Positions 13,276 to 20,916 of a stretch of DNA of 38,507 bases are shown here, piece after piece. The position numbers were made by a program, and so were the translations under genes. Within the stretch, counting starts at the first letter, position 1. The number at the start of each line of letters is the position of its first letter. The notes beneath the pieces were generated by a model, which was not told the DNA's origin, searched no databases, and saw only the letters and a program-made list of their open reading frames with translations. This DNA comes from Lentisphaerota bacterium (lineage in GTDB: Bacteria > Verrucomicrobiota > Kiritimatiellia > UBA8416 > JAIOPI01), in NCBI GenBank assembly GCA_021413965.1, contig JAIOPI010000020.1, forward strand, positions 1 through 38,507, read 5' to 3'.

Positions 13276-14963
13276 GCGACGCCCTGCAACTCATCATCAC
13301 GCACCCCGGACGAGACGCGGCCGTCTTCACGGTCGACCCCGGGATCTATACCATTGGCCGGGACGAGGACTGCCTGATCCACCTCGTGCACACCGACATC
13401 GCCCACCGGCATGCCATCCTCACCGTGGCGCCGGAAGGATCCTGGATCGAGGACCTTGACTCCGAATCCGGCACCCTGGTGAATCGCCGGCGCATCCACG
13501 GCCGGCAGGGCGTCCGCATTGGGCAGCCCATTGCCATCGGCCCCTTTGAACTCATGCTCGAAAACCCGGCCGCGCCCGCCGGCAACCCCGCCCCGGAGCC
13601 CGTCATGCCCGTCCCGGCCCCTCCCCCTCCCGCGCCGCCCGTCGCCCTCCCCCCGCCCCCGCTCGAAAACACGGAGCTGGAACGGCGCCGGTCGATCAAG
13701 CAGCAAATTCACCGCGAACTCGTCAACCGCCTCGACATCAAGCGCCTGGCCGCCTCCCGCGTCGCACAGGCCGAACTGCGCGAACGCGCTGTCAAAACCA
13801 TCCGCGCCATCGTGGCCGAAGTCTCCGCCCGCCTGCCCCTCGGCGTGTCCCCCGATAGCCTGGTCAAGGAGATCTGCGATGAAGCCCTCGGCCTCGGCCC
13901 GCTCGAAGATTTTCTGGCCGACCCCGACATCACCGAAATCATGGTCAACGGCCCCAATCACGTGTACTTCGAAAAGAAGGGCAAGCTCGTGCGGTCGTCC
14001 CAAACCTTCATGAACGACGACTCCGTCCTCGCCATCATCGAGCGTATCGTCTCGCCCCTCGGTCGCCGCATCGACGAAAGCCAGCCCTATGTCGACGCCC
14101 GGCTCCCCGATGGATCGCGCGTCAACGCCATCATCCATCCCCTCTCCCTGATCGGCCCCTGCCTGACGATCCGGAAATTCTCCAAAACCCCCTTCACCGC
14201 TCCCGACCTCATCCGCTTCGGCACGATGACCGCCGAGATGGCCCAGTTGGTCGACGTGTGCGTGAAGCTGCGCAAGAACATCATCGTCTCGGGCGGCACC
14301 GGCTCCGGCAAAACCACGTTGCTCAACGTGCTCAGCAGTTTCCTGCCGCCGGATGAGCGCATCGTCACCATCGAGGACGCCGCGGAATTGCGCCTCCCCC
14401 AGGAACACGTCATCCCGCTTGAGGCGCGGCCGCCCAATATCGAAGGCCGCGGCGCCATCACCATCCGTGATCTCGTCCGCAACGCCCTGCGCATGCGCCC
14501 GGACCGCATTGTCATCGGCGAGTGCCGTGGCGGTGAGGCCCTGGATATGCTGCAGGCCATGAATACCGGGCACGATGGCTCCCTCACCACCATCCACGCC
14601 AACACGCCACGCGACGTGATCTCGCGCATGGAAACCATGGTGCTGATGTCCGGCGTCGACCTCCCCGTGCGAGCGATCCGCGAGCAGATCGCCGCCGCCA
14701 TCCATCTCATCGTCCATATCTCACGCGTCAGCGACGGATCGCGCAAGGTCACGCGCATTACCGAAATCGTCGGGCTCGAAGGCACCCAGGTGACCATGCA
14801 GGACATCTTCGAGTTCCGCCAGACCGGCGTGGAAAAGGATGGACGCGTGAAGGGCACCTTCCATCCCACCGGGGCGGTCCCCACCTTCCTGGAGGAAATC
14901 ACCGCCCGCGGCCTTCGCATCGATCACGGCATCTTTGACCCCCAGCGGGGGGCCAGAACCTAG
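13272..14963 (+). CDS. cpaF: FHA-CpaF fusion: Tad secretion ATPase
   Basis: The 563-residue protein joins an N-terminal FHA domain (about 5-97) through a Pro-rich linker (98-130) to a CpaF/TadA ATPase of the VirB11 family. The ATPase has the all-alpha N-domain, the Walker A motif GGTGSGKT at 341-348 with K347, the Asp-box EDAAEL, the Walker B region RIVIGECRGGE, and TIHANT. It powers pilin assembly at the cytoplasmic membrane with TadB and TadC. In the FHA domain G29-R30 and H47 are present, but Ser three residues before the His is Ala44, and the SESGT loop lacks the usual Asn. Phospho-threonine binding may therefore be weak or lost. The GTG start overlaps the cpaB stop. Confidence 0.88.
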   Translation: MSDALQLIITHPGRDAAVFTVDPGIYTIGRDEDCLIHLVHTDIAHRHAILTVAPEGSWIEDLDSESGTLVNRRRIHGRQGVRIGQPIAIGPFELMLENPAAPAGNPAPEPVMPVPAPPPPAPPVALPPPPLENTELERRRSIKQQIHRELVNRLDIKRLAASRVAQAELRERAVKTIRAIVAEVSARLPLGVSPDSLVKEICDEALGLGPLEDFLADPDITEIMVNGPNHVYFEKKGKLVRSSQTFMNDDSVLAIIERIVSPLGRRIDESQPYVDARLPDGSRVNAIIHPLSLIGPCLTIRKFSKTPFTAPDLIRFGTMTAEMAQLVDVCVKLRKNIIVSGGTGSGKTTLLNVLSSFLPPDERIVTIEDAAELRLPQEHVIPLEARPPNIEGRGAITIRDLVRNALRMRPDRIVIGECRGGEALDMLQAMNTGHDGSLTTIHANTPRDVISRMETMVLMSGVDLPVRAIREQIAAAIHLIVHISRVSDGSRKVTRITEIVGLEGTQVTMQDIFEFRQTGVEKDGRVKGTFHPTGAVPTFLEEITARGLRIDHGIFDPQRGART

Positions 14964-14979
14964 CCCGCCGTTATCTCCC

Positions 14980-15855
14980 ATGATGATGTTCATCGCCACG
15001 CTGTTCGGAATGGCCTTCACCGGCCTGGCCTACGTGCTGCTGCGAGCCATCGGCGAAGGCATGGACCGCTATAATGGCGCGTACTCCCAGCAGACCGCGC
15101 GCCAGTTCGAAGACGTGTTCCTGTTTATCCCCGCCCGCCGCGTCACCGAGCTCGGCTGGGCATCCGCCATCAGCATGTTCCTCATCCTCTTCATGACGCT
15201 TGGCCGCAATGCCGATCTCGCGGGCACCATCACCAGCTTCGCCCTGTCCGCCGCCGCCGGGGCCGCCACCCTCCGCGCACCGGTCCTGCTCCTCGCCTTC
15301 CTCAAGCGCCGCCGCCTGCTCCGCTTCACGCTGCAACTGGGCGACACCCTCGTCGGCATGAGCAACGCCCTCAAGGCCGGCTTCAGCATCACGCAGGCCT
15401 TTGAAACCGTCGTGCGGGACGGCGAAAACCCCATCGCCCAGGAGTTCGATGTGCTCCTCCAACAGACCCGCGTCGGCGTCTCCTTCTCCCAAGCGCTGCA
15501 AAACTTGCTCGACCGCGTCGGCAGCGAGGACCTCAAGCTGGTCGTCGTCGCCATCGAAACCGCCCGCAAGACCGGCGGCAATCTCACTGAGATCTTCGAG
15601 CGCATCGCCGCCACCATCCGCGAACGCCTGCGCCTGGAGCGTCGCATCCGCACCCTGACCGCGCAGGGCCGCCTGCAGGGCATCGTCGCCGGCTTCATGC
15701 CCGTCGTGATCGTCTTCGCCCTGATGCTCGTCGATCCCGGCCTGATGCTGCCCTTTCTGCATTCCGGCGTCGGGGCCATCGTCATGGGCCTCGTCGTGAT
15801 CTTCATCACCCTGGGCGCCATCATCATCCGCAAAATCGTCAGGATCGACGTATGA
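14980..15855 (+). CDS. tadB: TadB, inner membrane pilus platform protein
   Basis: The 291-residue protein has the T2SSF/GspF domain of TadB. There is one N-terminal membrane span, then two close together (about 60-105). A cytoplasmic helical bundle follows, with LGDTLVGMSNALKAGFSITQAFE and later AIETARKTGGNLTEIFERIAATIRERLRLERRI, both typical TadB stretches. Two C-terminal spans complete it. TadB and TadC form the platform on which the CpaF ATPase acts. Three consecutive Met codons (14980-14988) make the exact start uncertain. The stop overlaps tadC by ATGA. Confidence 0.88.
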   Translation: MMMFIATLFGMAFTGLAYVLLRAIGEGMDRYNGAYSQQTARQFEDVFLFIPARRVTELGWASAISMFLILFMTLGRNADLAGTITSFALSAAAGAATLRAPVLLLAFLKRRRLLRFTLQLGDTLVGMSNALKAGFSITQAFETVVRDGENPIAQEFDVLLQQTRVGVSFSQALQNLLDRVGSEDLKLVVVAIETARKTGGNLTEIFERIAATIRERLRLERRIRTLTAQGRLQGIVAGFMPVVIVFALMLVDPGLMLPFLHSGVGAIVMGLVVIFITLGAIIIRKIVRIDV

Positions 15856-16778
15856 CCGCCGCCTTGCCCAACGAACTCGTGGTCATCTCCGGTCTCTGGG
15901 GCCTCTTCGCCGCCGGCATCAGCGCCTACTGTGCCCAGGTCGCCGGCCAGATGACCTACGCCACCCTCTCGGATGGCCGCCGCCAGCTGCGCCGCCTCCC
16001 CCTGGCCTTCCGCCTCCTGCTGCCCCTCACCCCCCTCTGCGCCCCCCTCGTCGGAGCCGCCGGCTGGCGCCGCGCGCGCGAAAGCGTGGACCGTCAACTG
16101 ACAGCCGCCGGTTTCGATGACGTCATGCGCCCCGTGGAATTCCTGGGCCTGCGACTGCTCGTCCCCACCATCTACGGCGGACTCGCCACCGCCTTCGTCC
16201 TGCTGCTCTTCTCCGCGTCGGCAAGCGCGTTCCTGCACAGCATGCGGGGCCCCACCAGCGCCATCATCCTGTTGCTCGCGGCCCTCTATCCCGCCCTCTG
16301 GCTCAAGTCGGCCATCGCCACGCGCCACCGCGCGATTCGCCGCGCCCTGCCCTTCCTCCTCGATCTGCTCACGCTCTCCGTCGAAGCCGGGCTGGATTTC
16401 ATGACCGCCCTCCAGCGTCACGTCGAACGCACGGAGGTCGATGCGCTCGGCGAAGAACTGATCCGCGTCGTGCGCGCCATCCAACTCGGCAAGCCGCGGC
16501 GCGAAGCCCTGCGCGACATGGCCTGGCGTGTGAACTTTTCGGATCTGCGCTCCGTGGTCAACGCCCTCGTGCAAGCCGACGAACTCGGCGTCAGCATCGG
16601 AACCATCCTGCGCATCCAGTCTGAACAAATCCGGCAGCGCCGCTTTGAACGTGCCGAACGCCTCGCCAACGAAGCCCCCGTCAAACTGCTCTTTCCCCTC
16701 CTCTTCTGCATTTTCCCGGCCGTCTTTCTCATCCTCCTCGCCCCCGTCCTCTGGCAGGTCGTCCGCCAGGGCTTCTGA
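15852..16778 (+). CDS. tadC: TadC, inner membrane pilus platform protein
   Basis: The 308-residue T2SSF/GspF-domain protein of the TadC type has a variable N-terminal third with membrane segments. The conserved core follows: RALPFLLDLLTLSVEAGLDF, then FSDLRSVVNALVQADELGVSIGTILR with RRFERAERLANEAPVKLLFPL, and a last hydrophobic segment. It partners TadB in the assembly platform. The start overlaps tadB's stop (ATGA), so the pair is translationally coupled. A gap of 157 bases without obvious regulatory signals separates it from the FHA protein gene. Confidence 0.88.
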   Translation: MTAALPNELVVISGLWGLFAAGISAYCAQVAGQMTYATLSDGRRQLRRLPLAFRLLLPLTPLCAPLVGAAGWRRARESVDRQLTAAGFDDVMRPVEFLGLRLLVPTIYGGLATAFVLLLFSASASAFLHSMRGPTSAIILLLAALYPALWLKSAIATRHRAIRRALPFLLDLLTLSVEAGLDFMTALQRHVERTEVDALGEELIRVVRAIQLGKPRREALRDMAWRVNFSDLRSVVNALVQADELGVSIGTILRIQSEQIRQRRFERAERLANEAPVKLLFPLLFCIFPAVFLILLAPVLWQVVRQGF

Positions 16779-16935
16779 ACCCGCGCCGCCATCCCGCAAG
16801 CGCCCGCGCCCTGCACAACCCAACCGCGCGCCACCCTGGTCGTCCAGCCCCTGGCCCGGCCCCCTCCTGTCGGCGCGCTCCCGCGAAATTGACCTTTTCC
16901 CGCCGTGACCTGCCTGCTACCCTCGCCTGGTACTT

Positions 16936-18234
16936 ATGGATTCCCGCCCTCACCTCATCATTCATGCCGGACCCGATGCCGGGCGGGAAATCTGCATCAC
17001 CGATCCCGCCGGCGTGCGCGCCGGCCGGTCCTCCAAAAATGGCGTCGTCCTGCAGGATCCCAAAACCTCGCGCTATCACTGCCGATTCTTCATCAAGCCC
17101 GGTGATGGCCTCTTCGTCTCCGACCTCGGGAGCGCCAACCAGACCCTCGTCAACAATGCGTCCATCCGCGAAGTCCGTCTCCACGTCGGCGATCTCGTGA
17201 CCCTCGGCGACACCGTCATCAAGGTCGTCGACGATGCCTCCGGTGGCCTGCCCGGCCCCACCGTCGCCGCGCCTGTCGACCTGGGGCTCGAATCCACGCC
17301 ACCCGCCGCTCGCCCAGGCCCGGCACGCCGGCCCTGGCGGCGCGGCCCACTCCTGCTCGCCCTTGGCCTGGTCTGCCTGTTCGCCGTCGGCGCCTGGATC
17401 CCGTACCTCTTCCGCTCCCCTGCACCCACGCCCCCGCCCGCCCCCGCCCCAAGCCCCAGGACGCTCGAAATCGACTACGAGAAAGTGCTCGGCGATACCA
17501 ATCGCATCTTCCGCTATCACTTCCACCTGTCAGCCGACCGACACCTGGTGGTCACCATCGACGACACCGGGTCCACGCACCTCCAGGAGGAAAGCACGCT
17601 CACGCCCGAACTGGTCGCCGAACTGGCCGCGTTCATCGACGACGCCGATTTCTGGACCCTCCAAGACGAGTACCAGGGCCTCCAGCCCCGCACCTTTGAC
17701 CAGTGGGATATCACCGTGACGATTGGCCGCAAAGCCAAGCGCTGCCGTGTCGTGAACCGCGCCGAACCCGCACCATTCAAAGTCGTGCGCGAGAAGTTCG
17801 AGAACTTCGCCCAGGTCGAACTCGGGCTCTGGGCCGTGCAGTACCCCCCCGCCCAGCTCGAGGCCATGGGACGCGACGCCTTCCTCAATGGACGCAAACT
17901 GTATGACGAACGCGATGTCCGCCATGGCAATCTGGCGGAGGCCATCCGCCGCCTCAAGGAAGCGGACTTCTACCTCAAAACCCTCTCACCCAAGCCCGAC
18001 TTCTATCCCGAACTCACCACCGCCCTCGCCGACTGCACGGCCGAGTTGGACCGCCGCTATGTGGATCAAAATTTCCTCGCCAACCGCGCCATGCGATCCA
18101 AGGAATGGCAGCAGGCGGCCGAGGAACTCCGCGTCTTGTGCGACATGCTCGGCGATCAGTCGGACCCCCGATACGAAGAATCCCGGCGCAAGTTGCGCGA
18201 GGTGGAAAGCCGCTTGAATCTGCAACGCAAATGA
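16936..18234 (+). CDS. Transmembrane FHA-domain protein
   Basis: The 432-residue protein has a cytoplasmic N-terminal FHA domain (about 5-98), a Pro-rich linker, one membrane span (about 138-160), a second Pro-rich stretch and a C-terminal extracytoplasmic region. That region has a beta-rich part (about 180-285) followed by a TPR-like helical part (about 300-430). The FHA domain keeps all key phosphopeptide residues: R31, S45 and H48 in SRYH, and N68 in GSANQT. It should therefore bind phospho-threonine on the cytoplasmic side. The likely phosphate donor is the kinase at 6370-8373. It overlaps the PEGA gene (ATGA), so the two products probably work together outside the cytoplasm. Its exact role in the pilus is unknown. 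Confidence 0.78.
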   Translation: MDSRPHLIIHAGPDAGREICITDPAGVRAGRSSKNGVVLQDPKTSRYHCRFFIKPGDGLFVSDLGSANQTLVNNASIREVRLHVGDLVTLGDTVIKVVDDASGGLPGPTVAAPVDLGLESTPPAARPGPARRPWRRGPLLLALGLVCLFAVGAWIPYLFRSPAPTPPPAPAPSPRTLEIDYEKVLGDTNRIFRYHFHLSADRHLVVTIDDTGSTHLQEESTLTPELVAELAAFIDDADFWTLQDEYQGLQPRTFDQWDITVTIGRKAKRCRVVNRAEPAPFKVVREKFENFAQVELGLWAVQYPPAQLEAMGRDAFLNGRKLYDERDVRHGNLAEAIRRLKEADFYLKTLSPKPDFYPELTTALADCTAELDRRYVDQNFLANRAMRSKEWQQAAEELRVLCDMLGDQSDPRYEESRRKLREVESRLNLQRK

Positions 18235-19652
18235 ACCTGAAGACGTCCATCCTTCACGCGCGCCTCCTGCTGGGCGGACTCTGCCTCTGCGCGCTGGGCG
18301 CCTTCGCGGCCGGCTCCGCCCCCGACGTTCGCACGCTCGCGGAACTGTATGTCGCCAGCACGCCGGCCGGCGCCGCCTGCAATGTGGATGGCATCGACCG
18401 CGGCGTCACCCCCGTAACCATCACCGGTCTGCCCGCCGGCGAACACCTCGCCATCCTCTCGAAGAACGGCTATCGCGACTTGCGACGGACCGTGACGCTC
18501 GCCGCCGGCGCCCGCGCCGCCCTCGATGAAGCCCTCGACGCCGAACGGGGCCTCGTCCTGCTCCAGACAGACCCCAGTGGCGCCCGCGTCTCCATCGATG
18601 GCGCCGACCGCGGGCTCTCCCCCCTCATCCTGACCGACCTGCCCCTGGGCCCCCACCGTGCCCGCGCCGAAGCCCCGGGTTGCTTCCCCGGCGAAGTCAA
18701 CCTGACCCTCGACAGTCGCGCACCCGTCAAGGTGGTCATGACCCTCCCCCCCAGCACCGCCACCATCGACGTCACGTCGCAGCCGCTGGGCGCCGCCGTC
18801 ATACTCGACGGCGCCGCGCAGGGCCGCACCCCGCTGACGCTCGAGCGCATCCCCGAAGGCCAGCACCGGCTCCAGGTGCAGCACCCCGGCTACGCCCCCT
18901 TTGAGGAAACGCTGCAAGCCGAGGCCGGCTCACACACCACCGTCGACGCACCGCTGGCGCCCCTGCCCGCACGCTTGCGTGTCGTCACCGAGCCCCCCGG
19001 CGCTCGCGTCTATCTCGATAATGCCCTGCACGGCGAAAGTCCCGTGACCATCGATGATCTCCCCCCCGGCGCCTACCGGCTGCGCGTCGAAGCCACCGGC
19101 TACGCCACCGCCGGCCGCACCGTCACCCTCGCCCTGGCAGCCAACGTCACCGAGGAAGTGCGCCTCGACAGCAATTCCGGCACCCTGCAGCTGATCACGG
19201 AACCCGCGGGCGCGACGGTCTTTGTCGACAGCCGGAAGGTGGGCATTACGGAATCTGGCACCAACGCCACGGACCAGGTGTCCGATCCCTTGCTGGTCAG
19301 GCTGGTCGAGGCCGGCACCCACACGCTGCAGCTGACCAAACAGGGATTCTACGCGATCAAGAAGACCATCGAGATCAGCAAGAACGAGACCCTTGCCCTC
19401 CACGAGACCCTCAAGCGCCGGTTCATCCCCGACTATGAAGTGGTCACGGCGGCCGGCATCGATCGCGGCGTCCTCGCCGGCGTCGATCCGGATGGCAGCG
19501 TCCGGCTTGAAGTGCGACCCGGCGTGATCAAGCGCATCCGCGCCAAGGACATCAAGGGCGGGCGTCCGATCCAGCAGCAGGCGCTGCCGGACCTGGAGGA
19601 GGAAGCTCCCGCAGATGCAGCACCGACCCCGGCCGCACCAGTTCCGCGTTGA
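18231..19652 (+). CDS. Secreted five-repeat PEGA-domain protein
   Basis: The 473-residue protein starts with a signal peptide (cleavage near FAAGS, about 27) and then has five PEGA repeats at about 40-104, 108-172, 178-242, 248-312 and 318-396. Each has the pattern of a strand, then P-x-GA-x-V, (V/I)DG-like turn, G-x-(T/S)P, LPxGxH and a final GY or GF. PEGA domains are thought to bind surface structures or other proteins; here they would sit in the periplasm or on the envelope. A charged, unrelated segment (397-460) and an Ala/Pro tail complete the chain. The start overlaps the FHA gene's stop. The last 101 bases overlap the convergent DUF192 gene, which is unusual. Confidence 0.82.
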   Translation: MNLKTSILHARLLLGGLCLCALGAFAAGSAPDVRTLAELYVASTPAGAACNVDGIDRGVTPVTITGLPAGEHLAILSKNGYRDLRRTVTLAAGARAALDEALDAERGLVLLQTDPSGARVSIDGADRGLSPLILTDLPLGPHRARAEAPGCFPGEVNLTLDSRAPVKVVMTLPPSTATIDVTSQPLGAAVILDGAAQGRTPLTLERIPEGQHRLQVQHPGYAPFEETLQAEAGSHTTVDAPLAPLPARLRVVTEPPGARVYLDNALHGESPVTIDDLPPGAYRLRVEATGYATAGRTVTLALAANVTEEVRLDSNSGTLQLITEPAGATVFVDSRKVGITESGTNATDQVSDPLLVRLVEAGTHTLQLTKQGFYAIKKTIEISKNETLALHETLKRRFIPDYEVVTAAGIDRGVLAGVDPDGSVRLEVRPGVIKRIRAKDIKGGRPIQQQALPDLEEEAPADAAPTPAAPVPR

Positions 19653-19974
19653 GCCAGCCGCTGCCGACTTCCACCACCCCGCGCGCGCGCCATCCTCCCC
19701 ACACCATGCGAAACGGGCCCACATCCCGAATCACGTCGACCACGCGCCAGCCCCCATCCACAAAAATCAGGTCGATGGCGAAGCGCATGCCGACGGTGTG
19801 AATCGCGCTGCAGGGCGCCAGGTACAGCCCATCGCCCGGCGCCAGGGCATGCCGCCCCAGCAACCCCTGCATGCGCGCCAGATGATCGCGCGCAATCTCC
19901 AGGCGCTCCACCACCACCCGGTTCGCTTCGTCGACCAGGGTCACGCTGGATGCATGCGGGAACGCCGAGTTCAC
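19552..19974 (-). CDS. DUF192 protein
   Basis: The 140-residue protein is a DUF192 member. The core runs from LEIARDHLARMQGLLGR through the family-typical GLYLAPCSAIHTVGMRFAID and IFVDGGWRVVDV to VEVGSGWLNAELVRPGSVL. The family's function is not established. Many members are exported, but this one shows no signal peptide. GTG 19974 is chosen because it overlaps the stop of the upstream small membrane protein gene (GTGA) and sits just before the conserved part. Codons further upstream, back to 20202, would read through the other gene. The C-terminal 33 codons overlap the end of the PEGA gene on the other strand. Confidence 0.75.
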   Translation of the reverse strand: MNSAFPHASSVTLVDEANRVVVERLEIARDHLARMQGLLGRHALAPGDGLYLAPCSAIHTVGMRFAIDLIFVDGGWRVVDVIRDVGPFRMVWGGWRARGVVEVGSGWLNAELVRPGSVLHLRELPPPGPAAPAAGSDARP

Positions 19975-20150
19975 TTCAACAGCACGCCGATAACCACGCC
20001 GACAACCGTGAACCCGAGGTACACAAACGCGGCGCGTATGTTGTCCAGCGTCCAGAACACCAGCGGCACATCCGCCTTGCCGCGCGTGAGCAGCAGCACG
20101 ACCACCGTCACACCAATCACAACCAGCGCCCACAGCTTGCTCTTGCTCAT
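19971..20150 (-). CDS. Small two-helix membrane protein (LapA/DUF1049-like)
   Basis: The 59-residue protein has two hydrophobic segments (about 6-22 and 40-58) around a short polar loop GKADVPLVFWTLDN. The layout of two spans, with an xVPLVFW-type loop, a Leu/Ile-rich second span and many glycines, resembles the small LapA/DUF1049 membrane proteins, but the protein is too short for certainty. Its ATG overlaps the coaC stop (ATGA) and its stop overlaps the DUF192 GTG, so three genes are translationally chained. Confidence 0.6.
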   Translation of the reverse strand: MSKSKLWALVVIGVTVVVLLLTRGKADVPLVFWTLDNIRAAFVYLGFTVVGVVIGVLLK

Positions 20151-20707
20151 GGCTTGCTCCCGCGCGAGTCCAGCACGCCCTGCACGACCTCGACAATGCC
20201 ATCCACCGGCGCGAGGCGGCCCTTGCCCTGGTACCCGCAGGCCAGGTCCCCTTCCGCCACGTCGATCATGCGCACGCCGCGCGCCTGCAGGATCTTCAGG
20301 TTCGCCTGCGTCGCCGGGTGCTCCCACATGTGCACATTCATGGCGGGCGCCACAACCAGCGGCGCCTGGCAGGCCAGCACCGTCGAGGTCAGCAGGTCAT
20401 CGGCAATGCCGCACGCCAACTTGGCCATGACGTTCGCCGTGCAGGGCGCAATGACGAAGACGTCGGCGCGATCCGCTAACGCAATATGCTCGGGCCGCCA
20501 GTTCGCCTCGTCGCCCCATTGCTCCACACCAACCGGATGGCGCGACAGCGTCTGAAACGTCAGCTTGCCCACAAATTCCGTGGCACTGCGCGTCATGATC
20601 ACATGCACATCCCAGCCGCGCACGATCATCAGGCGCACCAGCTCCGCCGCGCGGTAAGCGGCAATCGAGCCCGTCACACCCAGCAGAATACAAGGGGGAT
20701 TTGCCAT
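20147..20707 (-). CDS. coaC: Phosphopantothenoylcysteine decarboxylase-type flavoprotein (CoaC)
   Basis: The 186-residue HFCD flavoprotein makes 4'-phosphopantetheine in coenzyme A synthesis by oxidative decarboxylation with FMN. Its key residues are the catalytic H74 in PEHIALAD, the APAMN motif with N124, and C157 in ACG, the active-site proton donor. These match E. coli CoaBC H75, N125 and C158 almost position for position. Most bacteria fuse this domain to CoaB (about 400 residues in total); here the frame stops after the decarboxylase part and no CoaB follows. Either CoaB is encoded elsewhere or the protein serves another HFCD reaction. ATG 20707 is a natural start, 15 bases from a 12-bp palindrome. 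Confidence 0.82.
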   Translation of the reverse strand: MANPPCILLGVTGSIAAYRAAELVRLMIVRGWDVHVIMTRSATEFVGKLTFQTLSRHPVGVEQWGDEANWRPEHIALADRADVFVIAPCTANVMAKLACGIADDLLTSTVLACQAPLVVAPAMNVHMWEHPATQANLKILQARGVRMIDVAEGDLACGYQGKGRLAPVDGIVEVVQGVLDSRGSKP

Positions 20708-20723
20708 GCGTTCAGCGGACCAT

Positions 20724-20735
20724 TTCGGCCGAAAA
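20724..20735. promoter_or_regulatory. 12-bp perfect palindrome upstream of coaC
   Basis: TTTCGGCCGAAA is a perfect inverted repeat about 16 bases before the coaC ATG. A TTGACG hexamer lies just upstream on the minus strand (20743-20738) but lacks a matching -10. It may be an operator; short palindromes also occur by chance in GC-rich DNA. The rest of the gap 20708-20916 shows only short weak stems (for example CTCCG/CGGAG at 20795-20808). Confidence 0.3.
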
Positions 20736-20916
20736 GCGTCAAGCGGGAATACGTAATGGCACGCGCGGCTTCACCCGCTTCGGGCCGGTAGGGGCTCCGC
20801 TTGCGGAGACCTGTTGCAGGAAAGAGGTCCGAATAAGCGCAGCACCTGCAAGACGGAGCCCGTACCAGGCACCGCGCTGGCCAGGCTCGTTGGCGGATGC
20901 GGAATGGCCGCCCGGC

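Noticed and set aside
13059..16823. Long minus-strand frames opposite cpaF, tadB and tadC
   Set aside because: Antisense shadows of well-supported genes; composition is Gly/Asp/Glu/Ala-rich with no family likeness.
16889..16923. TTGACC and TACCCT before the FHA gene as a promoter
   Set aside because: The spacing is 23 bases, too long for sigma-70; no better pair was found in the 157-base gap.
20795..20820. Short adjacent stems (CTCCG/CGGAG and CCTG/CAGG) as a terminator after the LTD/CotH gene
   Set aside because: They lie beyond its stop but are short, with no T-tract; such stems are common by chance at this GC content.
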